A stretch of 64,000 nt of DNA, from contig NZ_QXQA01000010.1 of the NCBI RefSeq assembly GCF_003583765.1, positions 169,879-233,878 on the forward strand, read 5' to 3'. The position numbers and the translations under genes were made by a program. The notes beneath the pieces were generated by a model, which had not been told where the DNA came from, did not search any database, and saw nothing but the letters and a program-made list of their open reading frames with translations. This document shows, in pieces, positions 41,843 through 52,691 of this stretch; positions within the stretch are counted from its first letter, which is position 1, and every line of letters starts with the position of its first letter. This stretch comes from Paenibacillus nanensis. GTDB taxonomy: Bacteria; Bacillota; Bacilli; Paenibacillales; Paenibacillaceae.

Positions 41843-44800
41843 ATGAAAACCCATTTACAACATTTTCGAAAGAACACGTTTCTGCTTTGTATGGCTGCAC
41901 TCCTCTTATTCAATACGCTTTCCTTTGGGAGGGCAGACGGAAGCGCCTTGTCTGGGGTCACCTTCCAAGCATCTGCGGCTCCGGCTGCTTCGAGAGTCGA
42001 AGCGGGTACAAGCGTGACCGTTCATGTCAAGGTTACCGCTTCGGCGCAGGCCGATGTGCTGGTGGACGTCGAGTTCTTCGATTCCCAGTTAAACAATGTC
42101 GGAAAAACGCTTGTGGACAATATCCGGCTGGAGGCCGGGGTGGAGAAGATCGTGCCGCTGACATGGAACGTGCCCGCCAGCCTCCCGCCCGGAGAATATT
42201 TAATTAGCTTCGGCCTATTCGGAGCAGGCTGGAAAGGAAGCGACAGCAAGTGGTTCCCTGGAGCGGCGAAAATTACCGTCACACCAGGGACGCAGCAGAT
42301 CGGCGTTCCGGGCAGCCTGAAGGCTGTGCCCGCCTCGGACTCCATAACGGTGAGCTGGAGCCCGGCGACGCTGGCGACGGGCTACGAGGTCGAAATAGAC
42401 GGCGGGGCGATTACGGAGGTTAGCGGAACTTTGTATAAGCACGAAGGCTTAAAGCCGGGCACCGCGCATTCGTATAGAGTCAGGGGCAAGAACGCCGCCG
42501 AAGTCGGCTCATGGAGTGCTGTTGTCACCGCGAGCGTTTCGGCTCCTTCATCGTCGCCGACCCCGACGCCGACGCCAACATCAACAACGTCGCCGACCCC
42601 GACGCCAACAGCGACGCCAAGCGAGACGCCGGAAGGTTCATTTAAAGTGCTGACCGAGACGGGGAACAATGCGAAGACGTCTTCCATTACGCCGAAATTT
42701 AAAATCACGAATCAAAGCAAGTCGGATATCAGTCTTAAGGACATAAAGATCCGCTACTACTTTACGGCAGACTTCGCCAAGGATGAAGAGAAGGCTTTCG
42801 CCATCGGCTTCTACAGCCTGGTGAAATGGAGATCTTTATCCGCATCGGACGTGACGACGGCATTTGTGAAGATGCCGGTCCCCGCAGCGCAAGCTGATCA
42901 TTACCTCGAGGTAGGCTTCAAGGAGCAGGCGGGTGTCATCAAACCGACAGAAGTGCTGACATTCAGCGGCTGGATGAACAAAAGCGATTGGTCGTCATTC
43001 GATCAAACCAACGATTATTCGTACCCGAATTCCTCTTCGGAAGCAGAAAGCGTGAAGACGGTAGTGTATCAGGCCGGTGAGCCGGTATGGGGCGCGGAGC
43101 CGGAGCTTCTGGACCTGCCTTCGTTCCCGGATCCTGTGCGTCGCGGCGCAACGGATACGTCGATCACATTGGAATGGGATGAGGTGCCGGACGCGACGGG
43201 ATATGAGGTGTACGCCGATGGCGTCATTACGACCGTGACGACCGCTTCGTTCGTTTACGATTTTCTGAAGCCGGGAACGCTCCATACCTTTAAGATCAGG
43301 ACGCTGAAGGGAGATGCCGCCAGCTTGTGGAGCTCGGCGTTTACGGTCAAGACGACCGGAGAGCAGCAGCTCCCAGTTCCGCTTGGCATTCGGGCGGCTA
43401 AGACCGACAGCTCCATTACCCTTACTTGGAAGGCGCTGAAGGAATCCGTCACCGGGTATGATGTTGAGGTGGACGGCATCGTCGTTCCGGTCGGCATGGA
43501 CTTGTCCTATACCCACGCTGGCCTTGAACCCGCGTCGCTGCATGCGTACCGGATCAGGGCGAAGGACGGGGCAACGCTTGGTCCATGGAGCGACGCCATA
43601 AAAGTAAACACGCTTCGCGTGCCGGAAGGCACGTTCAATGTGGAGTTTCAAGTCGATCCTACAGCTGACAGAGCGCCGATCAGTCCCTACATTTACGGGG
43701 CGAACGAAGATTTGACGGGCACGGAGAACCTAACGTCGCGCAGAGCAGGCGGCAACCGTTTCTCGGCCTATAACTGGGAGAACAATGCGTCGAACTCCGG
43801 CGGCGACGAAGGCCACGTCAGCGATTCGTTCGTTCCATGGTATTACGGCGGAATTCCGGTATCGGAGAAAGCGAAGTGGGAGATTCCGGGCAGCGCGGCA
43901 GTCGGCTTCCATCAGAAGTCGCTGGAGCAGGGGGCCTATACGCTATGGACGCTGCCAATGGCGGGTTACGCCGCCAAGGACAAGAACGGCAGAGTGACCA
44001 AAGAAGAAACCGCGCCTTCGAACAGATGGGTAGAGGTGAAGGCGGCCAAAGGGGCGCCATTCAGCCTGACGCCGGATCTCAATGACAATGCCGTGTACAA
44101 CGACGAACTTGTTAACCTCATGGTCAACAAGTTCGGCCCGGCTTTATCGGCAACCGGCATTAAAGGGTATTCGATGGATAATGAGCCCGGGCTGTGGGAC
44201 GACACGCACCCCTATATGCATCCTGACATGCCAAGGGGGGCAGAGGTGCTGCAGAAATCGCTCGAGCTCTCCAAAGCGGTCAAAAACGTGGATCCCGGCG
44301 CAGAGATGTTCGGCCCCGTCTCGTACGGCTTCAGCGACGCTTATATGGTAGACAACAAAGCGGAGTGGAACGAGATTAAAGGCAATTACAGATGGTACCT
44401 GGACTATTACCTGGATAACATGGCCAGAGAATCCCGCAAGGAAGGCAAACGTCTGCTGGACGTGCTGGACATTCATTGGTATTCCGAGGAGATGGGCGGG
44501 GGAACCCGCATTACGAATACCACACTCGAGAACCACACGCTCGAGACGCATAAGGTGCGCGTTCAGGCTCCGCGATCGTTATGGGATCCGAGCTACCTGG
44601 AGGATACATGGATTGGCACCTGGTACAGCGAGTTTCTGCCGCTCATTCCGACTATGCAAAATTCAATCGACACGTATAACCCGGGCACAAAGCTGGCGAT
44701 TACGGAATACGACTTCGGCGGCGGCCATCACGTCTCCGGCGGGATTGCCCAAGCGGACACGCTCGGCATATTCGGCGAGCAGGGAATGTATATGGCCCAT

Positions 44801-45208
44801 TACTGGAATATGGCGGGCACGGCAAGACTGTCCCAAATCCCGTACCTATCGTCAGGCTTCCGAATTTTCAACAATTACGACGGCAGCCGTTCCAAATATG
44901 GCGATACAAGCGTTCTTGCGGATACGAACGATATCGAGAACAGCTCGATTTATAGTTCCGTCTTCAAGGAAGATAACGGCGAGCTGCACATGATCGTCAT
45001 CAACAAGAATTTTGACCACGCGATGAACGCGCAATTCACCATTGGCGGCGATACGGCTTACAAGACGGCCAAGGTATGGGCGTTTGACGAGCAAAGTCCG
45101 CAAATTACCGAAAGAGAAGGACTGGCGGACATTCAAGGCAACCGCTTTACCTTGAGCATTCCGAAGCTAACCGTCGCTCACATCGTCCTCTCGGAGAATG
45201 AACAGTAA
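41843..45208 (+). CDS. Secreted GH44 endoglucanase/xyloglucanase with CBM3 and Fn3 domains
   Basis: 1,121-residue secreted enzyme: signal peptide (FLLCMAALLLFNTLSFGRADG), a beta domain to about 150, an Fn3-like repeat (155-235), a Pro/Thr linker with PTPTPT repeats, a CBM3-type cellulose-binding domain (about 267-424, LTETGNNAKTSSITPKFKI), two more Fn3-like repeats (428-595) and a C-terminal GH44 catalytic domain from about 600. Catalytic candidates are the Glu in YSMDNEPGLW and the Glu in AITEYDFGGG. GH44 enzymes cut beta-1,4-glucan backbones, including xyloglucan. Tandem ATGs at 41840 and 41843; TTAGGAG spacing favours the second. The gene for a stalk-domain protein follows at 34 bases. Confidence 0.9.
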   Translation: MKTHLQHFRKNTFLLCMAALLLFNTLSFGRADGSALSGVTFQASAAPAASRVEAGTSVTVHVKVTASAQADVLVDVEFFDSQLNNVGKTLVDNIRLEAGVEKIVPLTWNVPASLPPGEYLISFGLFGAGWKGSDSKWFPGAAKITVTPGTQQIGVPGSLKAVPASDSITVSWSPATLATGYEVEIDGGAITEVSGTLYKHEGLKPGTAHSYRVRGKNAAEVGSWSAVVTASVSAPSSSPTPTPTPTSTTSPTPTPTATPSETPEGSFKVLTETGNNAKTSSITPKFKITNQSKSDISLKDIKIRYYFTADFAKDEEKAFAIGFYSLVKWRSLSASDVTTAFVKMPVPAAQADHYLEVGFKEQAGVIKPTEVLTFSGWMNKSDWSSFDQTNDYSYPNSSSEAESVKTVVYQAGEPVWGAEPELLDLPSFPDPVRRGATDTSITLEWDEVPDATGYEVYADGVITTVTTASFVYDFLKPGTLHTFKIRTLKGDAASLWSSAFTVKTTGEQQLPVPLGIRAAKTDSSITLTWKALKESVTGYDVEVDGIVVPVGMDLSYTHAGLEPASLHAYRIRAKDGATLGPWSDAIKVNTLRVPEGTFNVEFQVDPTADRAPISPYIYGANEDLTGTENLTSRRAGGNRFSAYNWENNASNSGGDEGHVSDSFVPWYYGGIPVSEKAKWEIPGSAAVGFHQKSLEQGAYTLWTLPMAGYAAKDKNGRVTKEETAPSNRWVEVKAAKGAPFSLTPDLNDNAVYNDELVNLMVNKFGPALSATGIKGYSMDNEPGLWDDTHPYMHPDMPRGAEVLQKSLELSKAVKNVDPGAEMFGPVSYGFSDAYMVDNKAEWNEIKGNYRWYLDYYLDNMARESRKEGKRLLDVLDIHWYSEEMGGGTRITNTTLENHTLETHKVRVQAPRSLWDPSYLEDTWIGTWYSEFLPLIPTMQNSIDTYNPGTKLAITEYDFGGGHHVSGGIAQADTLGIFGEQGMYMAHYWNMAGTARLSQIPYLSSGFRIFNNYDGSRSKYGDTSVLADTNDIENSSIYSSVFKEDNGELHMIVINKNFDHAMNAQFTIGGDTAYKTAKVWAFDEQSPQITEREGLADIQGNRFTLSIPKLTVAHIVLSENEQ

Positions 45209-45242
45209 AAACAAGAGAACAAATGGATGAGGAGCTGTACAC

Positions 45243-46616
45243 ATGTTTAGAAAAAAATTAGGAGCGGCGGTCGTTTCTTCCGTCATGCTGATGTCGATCG
45301 TGGCAGGAGGGCCGCTCGCTTCCGCCGCAGCGGATGCGTCGGGAATCGAAGTGAAGGAATTTCAATTCCTGGACAAAGAATACGACCGTATTAGACTGGA
45401 CGGCGTAGGGCCGGACGGTACGCGTGACGGACATCTCCGCGTGCTGTTCGATGCGGGCGCCGGCACAGAGGTTAAAGCGATCACGTTGAAAACGGCGGAC
45501 AGCTCGGGCAACGACGTCAATCACGGGATGTGGAAAACGTGGAAAGCGGATAAGGTGGACAACAGCTACCTCCTCGTCGTCGTACAGGAGGGCAAGATGG
45601 TCAATACGGAGTTCACTTCCACGCTGGGCACGTTCAAAGGGATGACGGAGCTGGAGCTGTACGCTTCGGACAACAACGGCATGAAGCCGGGAGAGTATTA
45701 TTACCTGGAGATCGAGACGGGCAAAGGCGTAGCGAAAACGCCGATCGCGCCATATGCCGAAAATGCCGTTTCCTACGCGCCGGTGGCGATCCGGGAATTC
45801 GTCTGGAAGGATCTGACGTCCGACGAAACGGGAGTCGCGGAATTCGGTCCGGACGGCACAACGGACGGGCACTTCAAGATGAAGCTGCATATCGCCCAGA
45901 AGACGGAAATTTTGGCAGTTATTCTGCACGCAACGGATGAGAATGGCAAGGATACCGGCGGTCTTTGGAGAACGAACAGGGCGGGAGTGGGCTGGCTCCT
46001 GGGTATCGCGCAAGGCAAAAATGTGCTGACGCCGGCTTTCCAGAAGGACGAGACAACGCCGATCGGTTCGTTCAAAGGCGTGCTGGATCTTGATATCTAT
46101 GCGAACAATAACGGATCCATTAAGGATGGCGGGTACTACGTTATCGAGGTGGAAACGCAATACGGCACCGTGAAATCCGATCCGGTCAAATTTGGAGATT
46201 CGAAGTCTAAATACGTAAACAATGCGCCATTTGGCTTCAAGTCTATCGGCCTTACGATTAATTCTCTAGACGCTTACATCGACGAGAAAGCATTTAAGTT
46301 GGACGCTGCTCCGTTTAAGCTGGAGGGACGGACAATGGTTCCAATCCGTTTCATCGCGGAAGCGCTTGGCGCAAAGGTAGAGTGGGATGCAGCGGATCGA
46401 AGGGTGACGCTGACCAAAGACGGCAGCAAAATCGAGCTGATCATCGATCAGAAGGAAGCTTACGTGAACGGCGAAACGACGGTGCTGGATGCGCCGGCGG
46501 TCATCCGCAACAAGGTGACGCTGGTGCCCGTACGATTCGTGAGCGAGAGCTTGGATATGAAGGTGTTCTACGATGATGGAGAAATCCTCGTCACGGACGC
46601 TCCCAACCGGAATTAA
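45243..46616 (+). CDS. Secreted duplicated-domain protein with copper amine oxidase-like stalk domain
   Basis: 457 residues: signal peptide ending ASAAAD, two related beta domains at about 35-165 and 180-320 (compare VGPDGTRDGHLRVLF with FGPDGTTDGHFKMKL), and a C-terminal copper-amine-oxidase N1-like domain (GRTMVPIRFIAEALGAKVEW and LVPVRFVSESLDMKVFY). The last is common in surface proteins of Paenibacillus and does not imply oxidase activity; it may mediate wall or glycan contact. The duplicated domain is unknown to me. Directly downstream of the GH44 gene, it is probably in the same operon and may assist polysaccharide binding. Confidence 0.8.
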   Translation: MFRKKLGAAVVSSVMLMSIVAGGPLASAAADASGIEVKEFQFLDKEYDRIRLDGVGPDGTRDGHLRVLFDAGAGTEVKAITLKTADSSGNDVNHGMWKTWKADKVDNSYLLVVVQEGKMVNTEFTSTLGTFKGMTELELYASDNNGMKPGEYYYLEIETGKGVAKTPIAPYAENAVSYAPVAIREFVWKDLTSDETGVAEFGPDGTTDGHFKMKLHIAQKTEILAVILHATDENGKDTGGLWRTNRAGVGWLLGIAQGKNVLTPAFQKDETTPIGSFKGVLDLDIYANNNGSIKDGGYYVIEVETQYGTVKSDPVKFGDSKSKYVNNAPFGFKSIGLTINSLDAYIDEKAFKLDAAPFKLEGRTMVPIRFIAEALGAKVEWDAADRRVTLTKDGSKIELIIDQKEAYVNGETTVLDAPAVIRNKVTLVPVRFVSESLDMKVFYDDGEILVTDAPNRN

Positions 46617-46623
46617 GGAACGC

Positions 46624-46662
46624 AAAGAAGCCGAACCATCGCTTTGATGGTTCGGCTCTTTG
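46624..46662. terminator. Bidirectional terminator
   Basis: AGCCGAACCATC-GCTTT-GATGGTTCGGCT, with flanking AAAGA and TCTTT. It separates the convergent stalk-domain and xylanase genes. Confidence 0.85.
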
Positions 46663-46682
46663 GCGTTCACGCATCTTGAAGC

Positions 46683-49600
46683 TTACAGACTCCAAATGCG
46701 GTACAAGATGACGGCCGCTTCGGCACGAGTGAGCATGTCGTTCGGCGCGATTTTTCCGTTCTTGCCGTTTACGATCCCGGCCTCCGTCAGGGCCGCGGCG
46801 CTGTCTAATGCGTATTCGGCAATCGTATCCGCGTCAGCGTAGGCGCTCAAAGCATCGGAGCCTTTCAGCTGTATGCCTGCCGCAGCCAGCGCGCGCGCCG
46901 TCAGCGCCATCATGTCTTGGCGGGAGATCGGCTGATCCGGCTTGAAGGTTCCATCGCCATAACCGGCGGCAATTCCGAGCTCTGCGGCGATGACCAATTC
47001 CTCGTAATAATAGCCTGTTGCTTGCACATCGCTGAACATCGCTTCATTCTCGCCGGAAGCTTGCAGCTCCAGCGCTCGCACCAAGAGGGCGATGAAATCC
47101 GCTCTTTTAATCGCATGATGCGGCGAGAAGCTGTCCGCGGATGTTCCTTTGACCACATCGCGGGCCGCCATCGCTTCGATAGCCTGCTTCGCCCACGGCA
47201 CGTCATGCAGATCTCCGAAGGATTTCACAACGGAGGCTACCGCATAGGTGCTGAAATGGGTCGTTTTGAAAATAACCGCGCCAGTTGCCTTGTTATATCG
47301 GCCGTTCGGAATCGGTGTGACGTCGCCGTTGTCCGCGATATACCATACCACAATTGAATCCGGATGGCTGAGCTCTTCCTCTGTCGGCGTGTATGGAACG
47401 GAAATCGTGACAGGGGCATCCGGATTGTTCCAAGCGATAGTCTCATTCCCGACAACGACGCTCAAATCCAATACAGGGCGGTCGCCGATTTGCTCGCGAG
47501 TCGCGGCATCAAGCCCGTCTGTAGGTGCCTTGGCTACGCGGATGGATACTTGCTCCCCGTTTGCCGGCACATTGGACAGCATGTTGCTTGGAATCTCGAT
47601 CGTTCCGTTACCGGTCTTCACCGAAAGAATAAAGCGGTCTTGACCTTTCAAGCTTTGCGAAGGCAATTGCACCTCGTACGCGTTCGCGTTAGCCTGGCTT
47701 GGCACCTCAATGGCGATTTGCTTGATGCCGCCATCTCCCGAAGAAGCCAGCTCCAGCGCTTTTTTCAGATTTTCGCCCGAAACATGACCGATTACACGGT
47801 TGCCGTCGTTCTTCACTTCAGGCTTAATCGTCACGCTGCCGTCCTTCTGCTCGACGCTGCCCGCAGGCGGAGTGTATCCGCCTCCGATAGAGCCGCTTGG
47901 CGTATCGGAATTGTCGGTAAGCGTCAGTACGCCGAATACGGACGTGTCTTGATAGCCTTGACCCGTCGTATCGTTCCAGGACGCGGCGCTTTGACGGGCG
48001 CCGTTCTTGCCGTCGTTGATCTGCACGTCAAAACCAAGCTTTGTGCCTTTAGCCGGCGTCACGTCGTTCAACGGTATTTTTAATTCAACCGTATAGTTCG
48101 TGCCCGAGACTTTGGCAGCCGATACAAAGCCCTCCGCGATGCTGGCCGGATTGAAGGACGTTTCATTGTCATAGTTGACTCTGTATTGGCCGTCATCTTC
48201 CTGGTAGGACGTGGTTTTCCCGTTGTTCTGATCCAGGAACACTTCAACGGAATCCTGTTCCCAAGGGTTCGCGCTGGTTTTGTCCAGCTCGGCGTTGCTG
48301 ACCTCGAATAGAACATACAGGTAGTCGTTATCCCAGAGCGCCTTCGCCGTTCCGTTTGCGCCCTGCCAAGCCATTTGGTACCGGTTAATCGGAATGGAAG
48401 CCGTCTGGCTCCAGATGCCGTCAATCGTACCGTCTATGACCGGCGTTCCGAATTTGGCCGTCGTTTGATTAACGCTGCCCGCCTCCGGCGGATTCTCCGC
48501 GATGAACGTATCCGGGTCGATGACACCGTGATAGGCCGGTTTGGCTTTCAAGTCCTTGTCGAACAGCAGCGGGCTTTGGGAAGCTCTCCAGCTTGTAGCG
48601 TCGTTCAGTCCCCAGAACGTAACCCGCGCAATGTGATCGGCATACTTCTTATAAATCTTCATGAGCTGAGCGTACAGGTAGCCTTGCGCCTTCGCCTGCT
48701 TATCCGACAGCTCCGAGTCGGCTCCAGCCGTTATGTCGATCTCCGTCACGCTGACTTCTACTCCTAAGTCGATAAACCTTTTTAACGACGCTTCCACATT
48801 TTCCGGCTTCGTGTTGAGGTTATAGTGCGCCTGCATGCCGACGCCGTCGATGAGCAGCTTGCCGTCATTTTCCGCCGCGTACTTGTCGTTAAGCTCTTTG
48901 ACCATATTGGCGATAGCCGTCGCTTTGTTCTGATTATCATCGTTATAGTCGTTGTAGTACAGTTTTATGTCGTCCCATTCCGGATGCGCGTCAAGCACTT
49001 CCCTTGCGATCAGGAATGCCTGCTCCACGTAGTCGTCCCCGATTGCGGCTTTCCACGGGGAATTGCGCAGAGACGCTTTCCAATCCGCCGGGTTAGGCGG
49101 GTTGTCGTTCATCGCCTCGTTGACCACATCCCATGAGATGACCTTATCGCCGAAATGCTCCATAACCGTCTCAATATGCGTCCGCAAATTTTCAAGAGCG
49201 GTGTCGCGGCTGAGCGGAGTCGTACCGTCCGCCTCCGTGCTTAGCCACAACGGCATTTGCTGATGCCATACGAGCACGTGGCCGTGCAGCAGGAGGCCTT
49301 GCTCCTCGATTGCGGCGACGAGCTCGTCTTCCGCGGTAAAGTCGAATTGTCTGTTCGAATCGTAGGCATAGTCCGGCTTCATCGCGTTTTCGGCGGTGAC
49401 GACATTGTGATGCATCTTCAGCAGCTCAAGCCTCACGCCGCTCAAATCAGCCGAAGATACGGCGTTTCCGATCAGGAAATCGTCCTGATACTGATCTTTG
49501 ATCGGCACCAGATCCTTCTCGATCTCGACCGGGCCGGAGCCTGTGCTTTCAAAGCTGATATCGTCAATATAGAAGGAGGCCGTGCTGTTGTTCGAGCTTT

Positions 49601-51728
49601 CTACGTAGATGGTTAAAAACTCGTCGCTGACGCTGGTGTACCGATACGTTCCTTCGTACAGCACCCAGCCGTCGCTCGTGCTGATCGTTTTGGCTGTCAG
49701 GTTGTTGTAGCTTGGGCTTGCGCTGCCGACCTGGGTGGACAGCTGCAGCTGCGAGCTTTCAGGCGATATCAGCTTCACCCAGACTGAAATTTTATACTCG
49801 TAGCCTTTATCCACATATTTCTCGACACGAAGAGCGGGGCCATGCCAAGTGTTAGAACGGTTCTCCACCTTCAAGGCGTACGAACCGCCTTCGGTATGAT
49901 TGGCCTCGTTGGTGATCGTCAACGTTTCCGTGCCTGCTCTGCCTTCAAAGCCGCCAAGCTCTTCATTCTCGAATGTGATCGTATTGAAATCTTGAGCCGG
50001 CGGTCTCGGTGGCTCTTCTTCGCCGCCGCCGGAGGAGGCCTTCTCGGTGATGCGAATATCTCCAATGTAGAACGGAACGGTTTTGCCGTCTTCGCTCGAT
50101 TGCACGCGCAGGGCGGAATCTTTGCCGGTATCGACGGTAAATTCCTTTGTCAGCGTAAAAGCGGACCCGGCGGCGAAATCTGCCCCTGCCAGGAACGTGT
50201 AGCTGTTTACCGTTTGCAGATAGGCTTGAGCGCCCTCTGGGATGGTCACGTCCTCATCGACAAAGCCCGTAACGGTTGCCGTGTAGGTTTTGCCGTTCTC
50301 AAGGCCGATATCGGCGAATTTGAAATCAGCCGCATCCCAAGTGTTCGCTCTGTTGCTCACATATAAAGCGGCGCCGTCGTCATTGCCTGCGAATGCTTTG
50401 CCGGTGACTGGAGTCAGGCTTGCGCCGCCCGATTGCGTTGCAAGTCCGTTCCCGCTCGCGAAGGACTCATGATAAACTTCCCGTTCCGCCGCAGCAGCTT
50501 TTTTGGCCGTAATGAGGATATCACCGATATAGAACGGCACCGACTTCCCATCCTCGCTCGATTGAACGCGGATGGCGGAATCTTTGCTGGTGTCGACGGT
50601 AAATTCTTTCGTCATGGTAAAAGCCGATCCGGCTGCAAAATCCGCGCCGGCCAGCCAGCTGTAGCTGTTTACCGTTTGGAGATAGGCTTGGGCGCCTTCA
50701 GGGACGTTCACGTCCGCGTCGACATAGCCCGTCACGGTAACCGTGTAGGTTTTGCCGTTCTCCAGACCGATATCGGCGAACTTAAAGTCGGCCGCATCCC
50801 AAGTGTTCGCTCTGCTGCTTACGTACAGTGCTCCGCCGTCGTCATTGCCCGCGAATACTTTGTCGGTCACAGGCGTCAAGCTTGCGCTTCCCGATTGTGC
50901 GGCCAGACCCTTGCCGGCGGCAAAGGTTTCATGGTAGACGGTTACCGTATCCGTATCCGGCTCCTCCGCCGGCGCCGGTCCGCCGACCATTGCCGCGAAC
51001 TGGCTCAAGGTTGTGCTTCTCATCATATAATGACGGCCCATCGCGAAGTCGCCTTGATTCGGATAACCTACTTTTAAGGCGTATTTGATGCCATTCTCCT
51101 GCGCCGCAGCCTCGGCGTCCGCGTTAAAGGCGCCGTATGGATAGGCCATGAGGATAGGATCATTGCCCGTGATGCCCTTCAAATAAGCATTTGCCGCGGA
51201 AATTTCTTCCGCAGCCTGTTCTTTGGTTATGCTGCTCGTCCAAAGCGACTGGTTATGCGTCTTGGAATGGTTCTGCAGGCTGACGCTAGGCTCATCCGCG
51301 AGCGCTTCTAATTGCGTTGCGGTCATGCTGTAGCCGCCGCCGATCCAATCGCTGATAACAAATTGAACGGAATGCATGCCATATTGCTTTAATACCGGAA
51401 GCGCATGCGTCACGAAATCAGGCGTCGCGTCGTCGAACGTCAGCAGTATCGGTTTATCCGGAGCCTCTTCGGTTCCTTCGAGGATGCTGACATACTGTTC
51501 GGCGGACAACGTGTCATAACCGTTGTCATTCAAGTATTTCATTTGCTTGTTGAAGTTTTCTGCGCTTGTATGGGTCCAGTCGTCCGTCGCGTTTTCTACA
51601 ATCCGATGATACAGAATAACCGGAATTTCTGGATCTGCGGCTTCCGCGGCCGGCGCGAACCAGCCTGACGGGATAAGCAAAGCGGCCGTTAGAAAAACGG
51701 TGACAGCTTGCCTCAGCTTTCTACTCAT
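46683..51728 (-). CDS. SLH-anchored multidomain GH10 xylanase with N-terminal polysaccharide deacetylase
   Basis: 1,681-residue surface enzyme. In order: signal peptide; a CE4-type deacetylase domain (32-260) with [19 protein letters not shown] and AYPYGAF; two nearly identical CBM-like modules (about 263-415 and 418-575); a CBM22-like module (578-735); GH10 (736-1080) with acid/base Glu in WDVVNEAM (near 870) and nucleophile Glu in VSVTEIDI (near 996); CBM9-like (1090-1275); a beta domain; and three SLH repeats (1503-1681). It would remove side-chain acetyl groups and cut xylan while held on the cell wall. The frame reaches 51770, but GAGGGGG points to the ATG at 51728. Two cre-like sites lie just upstream. 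The deacetylase fusion is unusual. Confidence 0.9.
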   Translation of the reverse strand: MSRKLRQAVTVFLTAALLIPSGWFAPAAEAADPEIPVILYHRIVENATDDWTHTSAENFNKQMKYLNDNGYDTLSAEQYVSILEGTEEAPDKPILLTFDDATPDFVTHALPVLKQYGMHSVQFVISDWIGGGYSMTATQLEALADEPSVSLQNHSKTHNQSLWTSSITKEQAAEEISAANAYLKGITGNDPILMAYPYGAFNADAEAAAQENGIKYALKVGYPNQGDFAMGRHYMMRSTTLSQFAAMVGGPAPAEEPDTDTVTVYHETFAAGKGLAAQSGSASLTPVTDKVFAGNDDGGALYVSSRANTWDAADFKFADIGLENGKTYTVTVTGYVDADVNVPEGAQAYLQTVNSYSWLAGADFAAGSAFTMTKEFTVDTSKDSAIRVQSSEDGKSVPFYIGDILITAKKAAAAEREVYHESFASGNGLATQSGGASLTPVTGKAFAGNDDGAALYVSNRANTWDAADFKFADIGLENGKTYTATVTGFVDEDVTIPEGAQAYLQTVNSYTFLAGADFAAGSAFTLTKEFTVDTGKDSALRVQSSEDGKTVPFYIGDIRITEKASSGGGEEEPPRPPAQDFNTITFENEELGGFEGRAGTETLTITNEANHTEGGSYALKVENRSNTWHGPALRVEKYVDKGYEYKISVWVKLISPESSQLQLSTQVGSASPSYNNLTAKTISTSDGWVLYEGTYRYTSVSDEFLTIYVESSNNSTASFYIDDISFESTGSGPVEIEKDLVPIKDQYQDDFLIGNAVSSADLSGVRLELLKMHHNVVTAENAMKPDYAYDSNRQFDFTAEDELVAAIEEQGLLLHGHVLVWHQQMPLWLSTEADGTTPLSRDTALENLRTHIETVMEHFGDKVISWDVVNEAMNDNPPNPADWKASLRNSPWKAAIGDDYVEQAFLIAREVLDAHPEWDDIKLYYNDYNDDNQNKATAIANMVKELNDKYAAENDGKLLIDGVGMQAHYNLNTKPENVEASLKRFIDLGVEVSVTEIDITAGADSELSDKQAKAQGYLYAQLMKIYKKYADHIARVTFWGLNDATSWRASQSPLLFDKDLKAKPAYHGVIDPDTFIAENPPEAGSVNQTTAKFGTPVIDGTIDGIWSQTASIPINRYQMAWQGANGTAKALWDNDYLYVLFEVSNAELDKTSANPWEQDSVEVFLDQNNGKTTSYQEDDGQYRVNYDNETSFNPASIAEGFVSAAKVSGTNYTVELKIPLNDVTPAKGTKLGFDVQINDGKNGARQSAASWNDTTGQGYQDTSVFGVLTLTDNSDTPSGSIGGGYTPPAGSVEQKDGSVTIKPEVKNDGNRVIGHVSGENLKKALELASSGDGGIKQIAIEVPSQANANAYEVQLPSQSLKGQDRFILSVKTGNGTIEIPSNMLSNVPANGEQVSIRVAKAPTDGLDAATREQIGDRPVLDLSVVVGNETIAWNNPDAPVTISVPYTPTEEELSHPDSIVVWYIADNGDVTPIPNGRYNKATGAVIFKTTHFSTYAVASVVKSFGDLHDVPWAKQAIEAMAARDVVKGTSADSFSPHHAIKRADFIALLVRALELQASGENEAMFSDVQATGYYYEELVIAAELGIAAGYGDGTFKPDQPISRQDMMALTARALAAAGIQLKGSDALSAYADADTIAEYALDSAAALTEAGIVNGKNGKIAPNDMLTRAEAAVILYRIWSL
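50014..50940 (-). repeat. 462-bp tandem duplication inside the xylanase gene
   Basis: Two neighbouring coding segments of about 462 bp encode nearly the same 154-residue module, each containing [20 protein letters not shown] and YLQTVNSY. The high identity at DNA level suggests recent duplication or gene conversion. Confidence 0.85.
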
Positions 51729-51755
51729 GGATACGCATTCCCCCTCGTTAATGTG

Positions 51756-51789
51756 GTTAAGCGCTTTCATAAAAATGAAAGCATTTACA
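51756..51789 (-). promoter_or_regulatory. Two cre-like sites before the xylanase gene
   Basis: TGAAAGCGCTTAAC (51756-51769, minus) and TGAAAGCATTTACA (51776-51789, plus) both resemble the CcpA catabolite-response element TGWAARCGYTWNCW, at 12 and 13 of 14 positions. They face each other, forming the palindrome GCTTTCAT-AAAA-ATGAAAGC. They suggest carbon catabolite repression. Confidence 0.72.
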
Positions 51790-51892
51790 TCGTATTACAC
51801 CAACGCATGCGGAACTACCCTAGAGAACTTAGAAGTTGCTGTAAAAACTATACAATTTTTTTGTCGAATGACGGAAAAGCGTATTTCAACCT

Positions 51893-51932
51893 AAAAAAAC
51901 TGCCCATTCGGCCTGCGAAAGGACAGTTTTGA
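51893..51932 (-). terminator. Terminator of the AraC/UDG-like operon
   Basis: On the minus strand AAAACTGTCC pairs with GGGCAGTTTT, followed by a run of T. It lies just beyond the UDG-like gene. Confidence 0.8.
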
Positions 51933-51944
51933 TAAGAATACCGG

Positions 51945-52691
51945 CTAATTATCCAGCCATCTCCTCAATATAATCTTGTGCCGATCCTTGAGCGCGTCAA
52001 ATTGTTTTTTGCGGTGGCCGTTCGCGCCTGAAGGATGGGGGAAGTCGAGCAGGCAGCGGTTAAGCAGCGCTTCACCGCCGGCGGGCTCGTCCTCCGCGAT
52101 CCGCCTCAGCACGTCGGAGACGGACTTGCCAAGAGGTATAATGACGGCGTCCGGCACGGCCGACAGCTGCTCCGCGAAGTCGGCGAGCGCGTAGCGGCGG
52201 ATTAATGGGGACGATAGCATTTTCGGCTGGTGGCCTGTATAATTATCTCCTTTGTTGAAGAGGGGGTAACGGATGACGGAAGTGGTATGCAGCAGCTCCG
52301 CATGCCCGCCGAACAGCTCCCCGCTATCGTCAATCCCAAGAAGCGCGTGCAGCTGCAGCTCGTTCAGCATGGCGATCAGATTGACGCGCATCGAGCCCGC
52401 AAAGCTGGCGACCGCCTTCGCCCGGCGGTCGATGTCTGCATGCGGCACGCCTGCCATCAGATCGTCCTTGGCTTGGCGAAGCGATAACGACATCTGCGTA
52501 AAGCCCGGCGTAATGCCGACGATCATGACTTTTGCGGCCGTGTTGATATAATCATAAGGGGCATAATACAGCTCCAAGCTGTTTTCGGTTTCCATCAGAA
52601 GCGTAGGAATAAGCAGATCCTCTCTTCGCCAGGACCGGTCGGGAAGCTGTCTAATGGCTTCTTGATAGTCGGCGATACGTGACCCGTTCAT
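51945..52691 (-). CDS. Uracil-DNA-glycosylase-superfamily-like protein
   Basis: 248 residues. VMIVGITPGFTQ resembles the first UDG motif (GxxPG) and FPHPSGANGHR the C-terminal HPS motif. The DSG and NKGDNYTGHQ segments between are unlike classical UDGs, so it is a distant member whose substrate, if any, is uncertain. It overlaps the AraC gene by one base (TAATG), so translation is coupled. The pairing of an AraC regulator with a UDG-like protein is unusual. Start ATG with GAAGGGGA site. Confidence 0.7.
   Translation of the reverse strand: MNGSRIADYQEAIRQLPDRSWRREDLLIPTLLMETENSLELYYAPYDYINTAAKVMIVGITPGFTQMSLSLRQAKDDLMAGVPHADIDRRAKAVASFAGSMRVNLIAMLNELQLHALLGIDDSGELFGGHAELLHTTSVIRYPLFNKGDNYTGHQPKMLSSPLIRRYALADFAEQLSAVPDAVIIPLGKSVSDVLRRIAEDEPAGGEALLNRCLLDFPHPSGANGHRKKQFDALKDRHKIILRRWLDN

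Noticed and set aside
45258..46160. 300-codon antisense frame over the stalk-domain protein gene
   Set aside because: No family resemblance or start signal; the sense protein has a signal peptide and duplicated domains.
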